In this document: piece after piece, positions 41,262 to 54,770 of the stretch
Layout: each line of letters opens with the position of its first letter
How positions within the stretch are numbered: position 1 is the first letter of the stretch
DNA from: Glacieibacterium sp965200405
Lineage (GTDB): Bacteria > Pseudomonadota > Alphaproteobacteria > Sphingomonadales > Sphingomonadaceae
Direction: 5' to 3'
NCBI RefSeq assembly: GCF_965200405.1
Contig: NZ_OZ241356.1
Span: forward strand, 3,162,001-3,226,000
DNA: 64,000 bases
The notes under the pieces: generated by a model
Database searches by the model: none
Told to the model about the DNA's origin: nothing
The model's input: the letters and a program-made list of their open reading frames with translations, nothing else
Translations under genes and position numbers: made by a program

Positions 41262-42337
41262 GCCGCAACTTCACCATCGTCGAGGACGATGACGGCATCC
41301 GCGTCGACCGCTGGTTCAAGCGCCACGAGCCGGAGACGAGCTTCAACATCGTGTCGCGCTGGGCCCGCACCGGTGTCCTGCGCCTCGACGGCGCCAAGAC
41401 CGATCCCGGCGACCGGCTCAAGACCGGCCAGGTGCTGACCATGCCACCGCCCGAGGAAGTCCCGTCGGGCGCTCCAGGCGTCGCGCCGCGCCGCCTGCTG
41501 TCGCCCGGCGAGGTCGAATACGCGCAGACGCTGGTCATCCACCGCGACAAGCACGCGCTGGTCATCAACAAGCCACCGGGCCTCGCGACGCAGGGCGGCA
41601 CCGGCACGACGACCCATGTCGACGGCCTGCTCGACGCGTTGATGTTCGACTCCAACGTCCGGCCCAAGCTGGTCCACCGGCTCGACAAGGACACGTCGGG
41701 CGTCCTGCTGCTGGCCCGCACGGCGCACGGCGCGGCGTTCTTCAGCAAGGCCTTTGCCCAGCGCACCGCCCGCAAGGTCTATTGGGCGCTGACCGTCGGC
41801 ACCCCCGAGCCGCACTCTGGCGAGATCGACGCACCGCTGGCGAAGCAGCCCGGCAGCGGCGGCGAGAAGATGCACGTCGACCCCGAGGGCGGCCAGTCGG
41901 CGCGGACCATCTACCGCGTCATCGACCATGCCGCTGCGCGTGCCGCCTGGGTCGAGTACCAGCCACAGACCGGCCGGACCCATCAGATCCGCGTCCACTC
42001 CGCCGCCATCGGCCACCCGATCGTTGGCGACGGCAAGTACGGCCTGAAGGACTCCTATCTGACCGGCGGGATCAGCCGCAAGCTGCACCTCCACGCCCGA
42101 CGCCTGATCATCGAACATCCCGACGGCGGCAGCCTCGACATCACCGCGACGCTGCCCGAACACATCTCGCAGAGCTTCGAGATGCTGGGCTTCACCGAGG
42201 CCGATGGCGACAAGCTGCCGCTCGAGCAGGTGCGCTTCAAGGACACGCCCGAGGGCAAGGCCAAGATGGAGGCGCAGGACGCCAAGCAGCGCCGGCTGGC
42301 ACGTCGGGGAGAGCGCCGCAGCCGGGGCGCGCGCTGA
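41258..42337 (+). CDS. RluC/RluD-family 23S rRNA pseudouridine synthase
   Basis: This 359-residue protein modifies uridine to pseudouridine in large-subunit rRNA. An N-terminal S4-like RNA-binding domain (RVDRWFKRHEPETSFNIVSR) precedes the catalytic domain. The catalytic aspartate is in KLVHRLDKDTSGVLLLARTA. Other motifs are VIDHAAARAAWVEYQPQTGR then THQIRVHSAAIGHPIVGDGK. The last 40 residues are Lys/Arg-rich. RluC-type activity (positions in helices near the exit tunnel) is most likely, but RluD cannot be excluded. It overlaps crcB by four bases and PaiB by one base. Confidence 0.92.
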   Translation: MSRNFTIVEDDDGIRVDRWFKRHEPETSFNIVSRWARTGVLRLDGAKTDPGDRLKTGQVLTMPPPEEVPSGAPGVAPRRLLSPGEVEYAQTLVIHRDKHALVINKPPGLATQGGTGTTTHVDGLLDALMFDSNVRPKLVHRLDKDTSGVLLLARTAHGAAFFSKAFAQRTARKVYWALTVGTPEPHSGEIDAPLAKQPGSGGEKMHVDPEGGQSARTIYRVIDHAAARAAWVEYQPQTGRTHQIRVHSAAIGHPIVGDGKYGLKDSYLTGGISRKLHLHARRLIIEHPDGGSLDITATLPEHISQSFEMLGFTEADGDKLPLEQVRFKDTPEGKAKMEAQDAKQRRLARRGERRSRGAR

Positions 42338-42936
42338 TGCACCCGTCCCCGGCGTTCGCCTGGGATGACCGCGCCGCCGCCCTCGCCTTCGTCGCCGAAG
42401 TGTCGTTCGCGCACGTCTTCCTGCAGACGCCCTTGGGGCCACGGGTGGCGCATGTCCCGGTGCTGGTGGCGGGCGAGACGCTGCGCTTCCACCTCGCCAA
42501 CAGCAACGCCCTGACCTCGGCGTTGAACGGCGCGACCGCATTGGCGAGCGTTGGCGGCCCGGGCCACTACGTCAGCCCGAACTGGTACGCAGACGAGCGT
42601 GGCCAAGTGCCGACTTGGAACTACCTCGCCGTCGAGTGCGAGGGACCGGTGCGACGCATGAGCGACGGCAAGCTCGTTGACCTGCTCGACGCGACGACCA
42701 CGGTCCACGAAGCCCGGGTCGGCGAGGACTGGACGCGGGCGAAGATGGACCCGCGCCGCTTCGCTGCGATGTGCGGCGCGATCACCGGCTTCGAGTTGAG
42801 TGCCACCGTGATCCGCGCGACCCGCAAGCTGAGCCAGAACAAGGGCGAGGTCGATGTCCGGGGCGTCGTTGCCGGGCTGCAGGCGAGTGGACAGGCCGAC
42901 GCGGCGGCGGTGCTGGTGGCTGACCGGGGATGGTGA
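42337..42936 (+). CDS. PaiB-like FMN-binding family protein
   Basis: This 199-residue protein fits the PaiB family of FMN-binding negative transcriptional regulators, which have a split-barrel fold. It begins with HPSPAFAWDDRAAALAFVAE, followed by LGPRVAHVPVLVAGETLRFH, then the conserved GGPGHYVSPNWYADERGQVP and VPTWNYLAVECEGPVRR. A late RATRKLSQNKGEVDVRGVVA is also typical. PaiB was named for regulation of degradative genes in Bacillus, but an enzymatic or flavin-related role is equally possible. It overlaps rluC by one base and the HAD gene by seven. Confidence 0.9.
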   Translation: MHPSPAFAWDDRAAALAFVAEVSFAHVFLQTPLGPRVAHVPVLVAGETLRFHLANSNALTSALNGATALASVGGPGHYVSPNWYADERGQVPTWNYLAVECEGPVRRMSDGKLVDLLDATTTVHEARVGEDWTRAKMDPRRFAAMCGAITGFELSATVIRATRKLSQNKGEVDVRGVVAGLQASGQADAAAVLVADRGW

Positions 42937-43589
42937 AGCTCGCCGTCTTCGACTGTGACGGGACGTTGGTCGACAGCCAGGCGAACATCGTCCGCTGCAT
43001 GGCCGACAGCTTCGTCCGCAATGGCCTTGCGCCGCCCGACGACCATGCCACCCGCCGCATCGTCGGGCTGAGTCTGGTCGAGGCGATGCAGGTGTTGCTG
43101 CCGGACGCCGAGGAGGCGCTGCACGACGCGCTGGCCGCCGACTACAAGGACGCCTTCTACAAGCTGCGCGCCGAAGGACGGCTCGATCCGGAACCACTGT
43201 ACGCCGGGGTGCGAGACGGCCTCGACGCGCTGCGGGCGAGCGGCTGGCTGCTCGGCGTCGCCACCGGCAAGTCGGACCGCGGGCTTGGCTTCCTGCTCGC
43301 TCACCACGGCCTGGCCGACCATTTTGTCACCCTGCAGACCGCCGATCGCCACCCGTCCAAGCCACACCCGGCCATGCTGCTGGCGGCCATCACACAGGCG
43401 GGCAGCACACCGGCAGAGACAGTCATCATCGGCGACACGACCTTCGACATGATCATGGGCCGGCGCGCCGGGGTCCGCGCCATCGGGGTCGACTGGGGCT
43501 ATCACGAAGCCCATGAACTGCTCGCCGTCGGGGCCGAGGCGGTGGTCGAGACGATGCCCGAGCTGATCGCCAGGCTGGAGACCGCATGA
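42930..43589 (+). CDS. HAD-family hydrolase, phosphoglycolate phosphatase-like
   Basis: This 219-residue HAD phosphatase has the nucleophile motif KLAVFDCDGTLVDSQANIVR (Asp8), a helical cap (residues 15-85), motif II/III region in GWLLGVATGKSDRGLGFLLA, and motif IV in ETVIIGDTTFDMIMGRRAGV. It is similar to Gph and pyrophosphatase-like PpaX. The gene may remove phosphoglycolate or another small phosphate ester. It overlaps both neighbours by a few bases in the operon that runs from crcB to the ATP12 gene. Confidence 0.9.
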   Translation: MVKLAVFDCDGTLVDSQANIVRCMADSFVRNGLAPPDDHATRRIVGLSLVEAMQVLLPDAEEALHDALAADYKDAFYKLRAEGRLDPEPLYAGVRDGLDALRASGWLLGVATGKSDRGLGFLLAHHGLADHFVTLQTADRHPSKPHPAMLLAAITQAGSTPAETVIIGDTTFDMIMGRRAGVRAIGVDWGYHEAHELLAVGAEAVVETMPELIARLETA

Positions 43590-43768
43590 CCGACAAACAG
43601 GCTTTCGGCGTCTATTTTGCGGTCCGGCTCGTCGGCCTGCTGCTCGGCTTTGCCGGGCTGTACCTGCTCAACCGACACCAGATGCTCGCGGGCGGCGCCC
43701 TGCTCGTGCTCACCGTCGCCAGCCTGTTGCTCCGCCCGCGCCACCTCGGGCTGACCTCCAAGCGATGA
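43586..43768 (+). CDS. Small two-helix membrane protein, 60 residues
   Basis: No named family recognised. The sequence begins MTDKQAFGVYFAVRLVGLLL, a membrane segment of about 20 residues, then a short loop (LNRHQ) and a second hydrophobic helix MLAGGALLVLTVASLLL, followed by a basic end (RPRHLGLTSKR). Its start overlaps the HAD gene by four bases and its stop overlaps the ATP12 gene by four, so it is certainly translated as part of the operon. Proximity to ATP12 hints at a link to ATP synthase or membranes, which is only inference. Confidence 0.8.
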   Translation: MTDKQAFGVYFAVRLVGLLLGFAGLYLLNRHQMLAGGALLVLTVASLLLRPRHLGLTSKR

Positions 43769-44454
43769 AGCGCTTCTACAAGGCGGTCACCACCATAGAG
43801 CATCCGGAGGGCCACGGCCTTGCCCTCGACGGTCGCCCGGTCAAGACCCCTGCCCGTTTGCCGTTGCTCGTCCCGACCGCCCAGCTGGCGCAGGCGATCG
43901 CCGACGAATGGCGGGCGCAGGAGCAGGAGATCCGGCCCGAGACAATGCCGCTGACCGGCCTCGCCAACGCTGCGATCGATCGCATCGCCCCTGACACAGC
44001 CACCTTCGCCGCCGGCCTCGCCGCCTTCGCCGAGAGCGAGCTACTCGCCTATCGCGCCGAGTTCCCCGACGACCTCGTGGCGCGGCAGGCGGCGGTGTGG
44101 GACCCGCTGCTGGCCTGGGCCCGGCAACGCTACGACGTCGCCTTTACCGTCACCACAGGAATCCTCCACAAGCCCCAGCCTGCCGCGACGCTCGCCCGCA
44201 TGCTCGCCGCCTTTGCCGCCTATGACCCGTTCCGGCTGGCTGCCCTCAACCACGCCGTGACGATCAGCGGCTCCGCGGTCATCGCCCTCGCCTTGGCAGA
44301 AGCGCATATCGACGCCGACCAGGCCTGGCATGCCGGGCAGCTCGACGAGCTGTGGCAGACCGAGAAGTGGGGCCGCGACCCGCTGGTCGAGGCCGGCTGG
44401 GCCGACAAGCGCAAGTCCCTCGACGCCGCCGAGCGTCTGCTCCGCCTCCTGTAG
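43765..44454 (+). CDS. ATP12-family F1-ATPase assembly chaperone
   Basis: This 229-residue protein matches the ATP12 family, which in mitochondria binds the F1 alpha subunit during assembly; the family also occurs in Alphaproteobacteria. Recognisable parts are KRFYKAVTTIEHPEGHGLAL, DGRPVKTPARLPLLVPTAQL, AQAIADEWRAQEQEIRPETM then PLTGLANAAIDRIAPD, and LAYRAEFPDDLVARQAAVWD followed by PLLAWA. It overlaps the small membrane gene by four bases and is followed after 52 bases by pccB. Confidence 0.93.
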   Translation: MKRFYKAVTTIEHPEGHGLALDGRPVKTPARLPLLVPTAQLAQAIADEWRAQEQEIRPETMPLTGLANAAIDRIAPDTATFAAGLAAFAESELLAYRAEFPDDLVARQAAVWDPLLAWARQRYDVAFTVTTGILHKPQPAATLARMLAAFAAYDPFRLAALNHAVTISGSAVIALALAEAHIDADQAWHAGQLDELWQTEKWGRDPLVEAGWADKRKSLDAAERLLRLL

Positions 44455-44506
44455 TCGACAGCCCCCTCCCCCGACGCTAAGCCTGCCGCAACACCGCGGA
44501 GACCCC

Positions 44507-46033
<1,527 letters not shown>

Positions 46034-46041
46034 GGGCCGCG

Positions 46042-46059
46042 GAAGGTTACGAAGGTTAC
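46042..46059. repeat. Tandem 9-bp repeat (GAAGGTTAC)x2, copy 2
   Basis: Two head-to-tail copies of GAAGGTTAC lie between the pccB stop and the stop codon of the convergent HTH gene at 46056; the last four bases reach into that stop codon. With flanks, 21 bases are identical to 24074-24094 in the metX-hisC gap. A single related unit GAAGGTTATAC also occurs at 46581-46591 within the first codons of the HTH gene. Confidence 0.6.
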
Positions 46060-46601
46060 ACGAGTGAGAGGTTGTCGTCGGGCTGGGCTGCGGCCGGCGG
46101 CGGCGCCTCCTCCGACCATTCAGGCAGCGGCGGCGGCGGGCTGATCGCGTCGAGCGCCTCGTTGAGGTCGGCGCGCATCTCGTCGGGGTCCTCGTATTGC
46201 AGGCCCGGCGTGAAGGCGAGATCGGTGTAGGTCAGCGGATCGCGGTGCTTGAGCAGGAACATCAGCAGGCGGTCGTTGAAGACGATACGCTCGCCGCAGA
46301 CCTCGCCCCGGTGAAACACCGGCGTCGAGACGCCGTTGATGGCACGGCTCATGGCGCTGTCGCCGAGCTGCTTGATCACCACCTTCAACGCCAACCCCCA
46401 GGCCAGCGCGAAGCCCGCCCCCTGCGGCGTCTTGCGGAAGCGATAGGCGGATTGCGTGGTCAGCCCGACCGCCTCCGCCGCCTCGACGACGCTCGACGTC
46501 CGCGCCAGCCGCTCGATGAACATTCGCTGTCGCACCGGCGTCCAGCCATCGGCGCGAGTGCGGAGCGGACGTTCAGGAGTGAAGGTTATACTCATCCCCA
46601 T
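46056..46601 (-). CDS. Orphan HTH-type protein of unknown function
   Basis: This 181-residue protein has an N-terminal DNA-binding-like domain: WTPVRQRMFIERLARTSSVV then EAAEAVGLTTQSAYRFRKTP (about residues 20-59), a helix-turn-helix of the kind seen in small-terminase-like and transposon-derived proteins. The middle has ALAWGLALKVVIKQLGDSAM and a conserved-looking VFHRGEVCGERIVFNDRLLM then FLLKHRDP. The tail is Pro/Glu/Ala-rich. I recall similar sphingomonad proteins but no function. Starts at 46601 or 46595 are both possible; neither has a clear ribosome site. It lies opposite to and between pccB and pccA. Confidence 0.75.
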   Translation of the reverse strand: MGMSITFTPERPLRTRADGWTPVRQRMFIERLARTSSVVEAAEAVGLTTQSAYRFRKTPQGAGFALAWGLALKVVIKQLGDSAMSRAINGVSTPVFHRGEVCGERIVFNDRLLMFLLKHRDPLTYTDLAFTPGLQYEDPDEMRADLNEALDAISPPPPLPEWSEEAPPPAAAQPDDNLSLV

Positions 46602-46604
46602 GAT

Positions 46605-46619
46605 GAACCATATGGGTTC
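46605..46619. promoter_or_regulatory. Inverted repeat at the HTH gene start (possible operator)
   Basis: GAACC and GGTTC arms at 46605-46609 and 46615-46619 are separated by ATATG, making a 15-base near-palindrome three bases upstream of the HTH start codon. Such a position fits autoregulation by the encoded protein. This is inferred from symmetry and place only. Confidence 0.4.
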
Positions 46620-46838
46620 CTACATGTCAACTGGATCGTGAGACGCCTCCTGCATGGAGAAATGCGCCTCCAATGAAATCTGCGCGATCTGTCGGAATTC
46701 CTTACATTTCGGTTACGATCCGCAAGCGCGCGTTGCGCTAAGCCGCTGGCAGGACAACTTTTCGTCAAAACAACGAAGATGGCATGATTGTTGCGTATCC
46801 GTAAACATCGCCTGTATTTGCAGGCTGGGGGTACCGCT

Positions 46839-47525
46839 TTGTTCATCTCGACGACCTTGAAGACCGTGTTCGTGGCCGGCGTCCTTGCCGCGGCCGCCCT
46901 CAGCTCCAACAGCGCCTCGGCGACCGTCGTGCTCAGCACCGGCTATGACCTGCCCAACGGCGACGGCAGGGCGTCGAATGGCACGTACAACTATTGGGAT
47001 GCCGCCTATACCGGCAGCGGCAGCACGACGACCGATGGCGCTGCCCTTTCCGGCGGACATGGCAAGCTGACCGACGGCGTCGTCGCGACCACGCCATGGG
47101 ACCAGGTCTCCAACACCTCCGGTACCGGACTGTACGTCGGCTGGCTGCAGCAGGCGACGTCCAACCCCGTGCTGACCTTCCACTTCGCCAGCGGCACGAA
47201 GATCGATACGATCACGATCAATCTCGACAACAGCAATATCGGCGGCGTCCTGGCACCTGCCTCGATCCTGGTCGACGGCATCGCGCAGAGCTTTACCGCA
47301 CCGACGCTCGGCACCGTCGGCGCCGTGACGCTGGGCGGGCTGAGCCTGACCGGGACGAGCCACACCATCCAGTTCGAGCAGGTTCCCAGCAACTGGGCCT
47401 TCGTCAGTGAGATCGGCTTCTCCACCGCTGTTCCGGAGCCGGCGACCTGGGCGCTGATGATCGCCGGATTCGGCATGACCGGCTTTGCCGCCCGTCGCCG
47501 CCGGAGCAATATCGTCGCCGCCTGA
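46839..47525 (+). CDS. PEPxxWA-CTERM sorting domain protein
   Basis: This 228-residue exported protein has an N-terminal signal peptide (TLKTVFVAGVLAAAALSSNS) and a C-terminal PEP-CTERM signal: VPEPATWALMIAGFGMTGFA followed by ARRRRS. Such proteins are sorted and cleaved by exosortase at the membrane, and often function in exopolysaccharide-associated envelopes. The middle domain is beta-rich with many Thr/Ser/Gly and could be a jelly-roll (DLPNGDGRASNGTYNYWDAA; LYVGWLQQATSNPVLTFHFA). The start is a TTG at 46839 after GGGGGTACCGCT; an alternative TTG lies at 46788. No exosortase gene is in the window. Confidence 0.88.
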   Translation: MFISTTLKTVFVAGVLAAAALSSNSASATVVLSTGYDLPNGDGRASNGTYNYWDAAYTGSGSTTTDGAALSGGHGKLTDGVVATTPWDQVSNTSGTGLYVGWLQQATSNPVLTFHFASGTKIDTITINLDNSNIGGVLAPASILVDGIAQSFTAPTLGTVGAVTLGGLSLTGTSHTIQFEQVPSNWAFVSEIGFSTAVPEPATWALMIAGFGMTGFAARRRRSNIVAA

Positions 47526-47548
47526 CACTCGGCAAAACCGGCATGATG

Positions 47549-47580
47549 GGGCGGCAGGGCAACCTGCCGCCCTTCCTGTT
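47549..47580 (+). terminator. Intrinsic terminator after the PEP-CTERM gene
   Basis: A perfect 10-bp stem GGGCGGCAGG/CCTGCCGCCC with a GCAA tetraloop starts 24 bases after the stop codon and is followed by TTCCTGTTG. It separates the PEP-CTERM gene from pccA, so pccA likely has its own promoter in the next 70 bases. Confidence 0.8.
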
Positions 47581-47643
47581 GTGGAGGCTAGCGCTTGACG
47601 TCGCGGGCTGCGCCCGGTTGAAGGGTCGGCACAGGGAGCCTCG

Positions 47644-49629
<1,986 letters not shown>

Positions 49630-49793
49630 TCGCCGAGCTTGGGCGCAGCATATCGACCTGCCCGCGATCCTGTACGCGCGGCCGGTCCTGTCGATGAACC
49701 GCAGGCATCGTACCGGCAATGTTTCATTCATCCAGGAACCGCATATTGCCGCCAGCCACCGCATCGGCGGAGGCAGGCTTACAGGAGGTCCCC

Positions 49794-50051
49794 ATGAAGT
49801 TCGTCATTCTCGCCGCCGCAGCGATCATCGCCGGCCCCGCGCTTGCCCAGACATCGACCACGACCAGCTCGACGACCACCCATCACAGCGAGAGCACCAC
49901 GCCGAGCGTCGTCGTGGTCCACAAGGCGCCCGTCCATCACCGCGCCAAGCACAAGGTCAAGCACGTCGCCAAGACAACGACGACCAGCGCCAAGACCACG
50001 GCACCGGGCACGACGACGACCACGAGCAGCGCCTCGACAGCGACCAACTAG
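49794..50051 (+). CDS. Small exported Thr/Ser/His-rich protein, 85 residues
   Basis: A perfect AGGAGG ribosome site precedes the ATG. A signal peptide MKFVILAAAAIIAGPALAQ is followed by low-complexity sequence: a TSTTTSSTTTHH run, then VVVVHKAPVHHRAKHKVKHV, rich in His and Lys, and an ending TTTTTSSASTATN. It is probably a disordered periplasmic or surface protein. His/Lys-rich segments could bind metals or polyanions, but this is only a guess. A hairpin with 10-bp arms follows the stop. Confidence 0.75.
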   Translation: MKFVILAAAAIIAGPALAQTSTTTSSTTTHHSESTTPSVVVVHKAPVHHRAKHKVKHVAKTTTTSAKTTAPGTTTTTSSASTATN

Positions 50052-50059
50052 CCACTGGC

Positions 50060-50091
50060 CCGGCTGCCGTTCGGAACATCGGACGGCAGCC
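50060..50091 (+). terminator. Hairpin between the small exported gene and PAP2
   Basis: CGGCTGCCGT pairs with ACGGCAGCCG around a 12-base loop. It follows the 85-residue protein gene by eight bases and ends 15 bases before the GTG start proposed for the PAP2 gene. The following CGGTTCTTCC is only moderately U-rich, so termination may be partial. Confidence 0.55.
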
Positions 50092-50106
50092 GCGGTTCTT
50101 CCAAGG

Positions 50107-50706
50107 GTGCAACAATCCCTGATCAAGGCGGTCGCGGCAGTCGAAGCCGCGGATATCACCGTCGCCCACGTCCTCGCCCCCGTCGACGAAAATCCGCTGG
50201 TCCACGCGCTGGGCCGCCTCGGCGACCTGGGCGACCAGCCGCCGATGATTGCCGCGGGGCTGGCGGTGGTGACGCTCGGTATCCTGCGCTGGGACCGCAA
50301 GCATTGCCTGGCCGGTACCCGGATGCTGGCGGCGCTGGGGCTGGCGACCGCGCTGAAAACGGTGGTCAAGAAACAGGTCAACCGCTCCCGCCCGGCCCTG
50401 ATGTTCGAGGAAGGCCGCTATATCAGCGAAGTCGGCGACACCCAGGACAAGCGCCTGAAGTCCTTCCCCTCGGGCCACACCGCCGGCGTCGTCGCCATCG
50501 CCGCCACCGCCGCGCGCGCCTTCCCGCATCATGCCGTACCGGTGTGGAGCACCGCCGCCAGCGTCGCCCTGGTTCAGATTTCGCGCCGCTCGCACTTCGT
50601 CTCCGATGTCGTCGCCGGTGCCGCAGTCGGGTTGGTCGCCGCGGAAATCATCGACCGGCTGTTTCACCGCAGCACTGGAACGAAACGCGTCCATCGCCCA
50701 TATTAG
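50107..50706 (+). CDS. PAP2-family (type 2 phosphatidic acid) phosphatase
   Basis: This 199-residue membrane phosphatase carries the three PAP2 motifs: C1 in KTVVKKQVNRSRPALMFEE, C2 in SFPSGHTAGVVAIAAT, and C3 in SRRSHFVSDVVAGAAVG. It may hydrolyse undecaprenyl pyrophosphate, phosphatidate or a related lipid phosphate. Hydrophobic segments at about 50-70 and later suggest a membrane protein. The start is a GTG at 50107 and is uncertain because no spaced ribosome site is visible. The uvrB ATG follows four bases after its stop. Confidence 0.88.
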   Translation: MQQSLIKAVAAVEAADITVAHVLAPVDENPLVHALGRLGDLGDQPPMIAAGLAVVTLGILRWDRKHCLAGTRMLAALGLATALKTVVKKQVNRSRPALMFEEGRYISEVGDTQDKRLKSFPSGHTAGVVAIAATAARAFPHHAVPVWSTAASVALVQISRRSHFVSDVVAGAAVGLVAAEIIDRLFHRSTGTKRVHRPY

Positions 50707-50710
50707 GCGC

Positions 50711-52918
<2,208 letters not shown>

Positions 52919-52978
52919 TCGACTGAGTCTGAAGCCTGTCGCGGAGACTGCAAGCAAATCGCGCCGGCGTGCCGCCTG

Positions 52979-53377
52979 TTACTTCGCCGGTGCGGCCGCT
53001 GCTTCTGGAGCCACGGCCCTGAAGCGGATCGCGGTGCCGGTCGCGGTGGTACTCCCCCAGCTCAGCGCATTGATATGCGAGTTGCCGTATTTCGCATTGA
53101 TCACCGCATCGGCGCCAAGCTTCTGGCCGCGCTCCCAAAGCTCACGGTAGATCTTCGCTTCCGACGCGGCGGGGCTGAACACCGTTGCCTTGCGGACGCC
53201 GGCTTTGACTTCGCCGATGACATCATAGGGGCGCTCGGGAAGGTCGCCGGGGAAGACCGGTATTCCAGTCGCCGGATTGACGAACGCCGGAACCGTCTGA
53301 GCGGTCGCCACCGAGATCGTCGCGGCACCGAACACCATGCCCACCGCAACAACTATGTGCTTCAACTCAACTCGCAT
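52979..53377 (-). CDS. Exported YbjQ-like (heavy-metal-binding domain) protein
   Basis: This 132-residue protein has a signal peptide (VVAVGMVFGAATISVATAQT, about residues 9-28) and a single domain: FPGDLPERPYDVIGEVKAGV, then RELWERGQKLGADAVINAKY followed by GNSHINALSW. The alternating YDVIGEV and LGADAVINAKYG features are those of YbjQ-like proteins (UPF0145). Function is unknown; a metal-binding role has been proposed for the family. The gene ends 60 bases from the convergent uvrB stop. A second small exported protein gene lies upstream of it on the same strand. Confidence 0.75.
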   Translation of the reverse strand: MRVELKHIVVAVGMVFGAATISVATAQTVPAFVNPATGIPVFPGDLPERPYDVIGEVKAGVRKATVFSPAASEAKIYRELWERGQKLGADAVINAKYGNSHINALSWGSTTATGTAIRFRAVAPEAAAAPAK

Positions 53378-53450
53378 CTTCCCCCCGGCTCAGCGTCGCT
53401 TCCTGCAAGCTATCCTCGAACCCAGCGATGATAGCGTCAATGCCGAGCAG

Positions 53451-53921
53451 CTAGCGCGGACCGTCGCCGATGCTGAGCGAGGCAAGTTGCACCGACGCGC
53501 CCTGCGCCTGATCGTCGCTTGCCAGTGCCTCGCCGTGCAGGACGGGGGCGGTCGCGATGATGACTGCAGTCGCGGCGGCAGCTGCCTTGGCCTCGGCGGC
53601 CGAGGTGTAGAGGATGTTCTCCAGCACCGCCTTGATCGGCAACGGGGTCTCGTTGAGGATCTTGGTCGGGAAGCGGCTGCCGGGGCGGACGTAGTTGGAC
53701 TGGTAGTAGAACACCGCGCCGACCTGCTCGGTGTAGATTGCGACCTGCATCGGGTCGGATGTCTGGGCGGGGAGGACGCGGGCGGCGTGGGCGACCTGCG
53801 CTTCGTAACCAGCGAAACCCGACGAGTGACAGACGGTGCCGGCGCTGGCGGCGGAGGCAGTCGCGGCAAGGCAGGCGCCGATGATCGTCGGATGGAGACG
53901 CGACCGAACACGGTAAAGCAT
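53451..53921 (-). CDS. Exported protein of unknown function, 156 residues
   Basis: I do not recognise the family. A signal peptide (IIGACLAATASAASAG, about residues 13-28) is followed by TVCHSSGFAGYEAQVAHAAR with a cysteine close to the mature N-terminus, then VAIYTEQVGAVFYYQSNYVR and a helical Ala-rich segment TSAAEAKAAAAATAVIIATA. It could be an envelope protein. It lies upstream of the YbjQ-like gene in the same orientation with a gap of 73 bases. Its codon usage is GC-rich like its neighbours. Confidence 0.6.
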   Translation of the reverse strand: MLYRVRSRLHPTIIGACLAATASAASAGTVCHSSGFAGYEAQVAHAARVLPAQTSDPMQVAIYTEQVGAVFYYQSNYVRPGSRFPTKILNETPLPIKAVLENILYTSAAEAKAAAAATAVIIATAPVLHGEALASDDQAQGASVQLASLSIGDGPR

Positions 53922-54025
53922 TACACGAACTCACATTACTGAACGCGGCGGCTACGACGACTGTGAAATCGTGCGACCGACACGCGGAGTGTGCGCCCTC
54001 GATGCTAATACCGGGTAAAGGCCGG

Positions 54026-54766
54026 CTAGATGCCGTCCCAGCCGGCCAGCTTGGCGCGCAGCCGGTCGAGGGCCGCTTTCTTGATCTGGCAGATACGCGC
54101 GGCACCGACGTTCATGGTCTGGCCGATCTCCTCGAGGTTGAGCTCCTCGACATAATAGAGCTGCAGGACCAGCGCCTCGCGCTCGGGCAGGACGCCGATG
54201 GCGGCGGCAACAGCGCGCTTGAGGTCGTTGCGCGCAAGGTTGTCGAAGGCGTCGGGCGCGTCGTCGGCGAACCATTCGCTGTGGTCGGAATAGACTTCGT
54301 CGAGCGAATCGTAGCGCAGGGCGTGGGTGGTGTCGGCGGCGGTGCGATAGGCTTCGACGGTCATCTCCAGCGCCTCAGCCATCTCGGCGTCGGTCGGCGG
54401 GCGGCCAAGCTGGCCCGACAGGCGGCTGGAAACGATGCCGAATTCGCGGCGGCGGCGGATCGCGCTGCGGACCAGCGTCGCCGATTTGCGGAGGTTGTCG
54501 ATCATCGCGCCGCGGACGCGGACACTGGCGTAGGTGGCGAAGGCGGCGTGGCCGCGATCCTCGAAGGCGCGGGCGGATTCGATCAGCGCGACCATGCCGA
54601 TCTGGACGAGATCCTCGACCGGGATCGCCGTCGAGACGCGGGCGTGGACGTGCCAGGCGATGCGGCGGACCAGCCCGAGGTGCGAGCCGATCAGCCGTTC
54701 GGGATCGGTCTTCGCCAGCGCGGCGGGCGCATAGAGCGCAAGGTTCGAGCCGAGGCGGGCGTCCAT
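54026..54766 (-). CDS. fliA: Flagellar sigma factor FliA (sigma-28 family)
   Basis: This 246-residue sigma factor directs transcription of late flagellar genes. Sigma region 2 is seen in HLGLVRRIAWHVHARVSTAI then PVEDLVQIGMVALIESARAF and FATYASVRVRGAMIDNLRKS. Region 3 follows (RRREFGIVSSRLSGQLGRPP), and region 4 is LPEREALVLQLYYVEELNLE then EIGQTMNVGAARICQIKKAA. The anti-sigma FlgM is not in the window. It follows flhA after a gap of four bases and its ATG has an AGGAGCC leader. It is the last gene of the three-gene flagellar block. Confidence 0.93.
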   Translation of the reverse strand: MDARLGSNLALYAPAALAKTDPERLIGSHLGLVRRIAWHVHARVSTAIPVEDLVQIGMVALIESARAFEDRGHAAFATYASVRVRGAMIDNLRKSATLVRSAIRRRREFGIVSSRLSGQLGRPPTDAEMAEALEMTVEAYRTAADTTHALRYDSLDEVYSDHSEWFADDAPDAFDNLARNDLKRAVAAAIGVLPEREALVLQLYYVEELNLEEIGQTMNVGAARICQIKKAALDRLRAKLAGWDGI

Positions 54767-54770
54767 GTGG

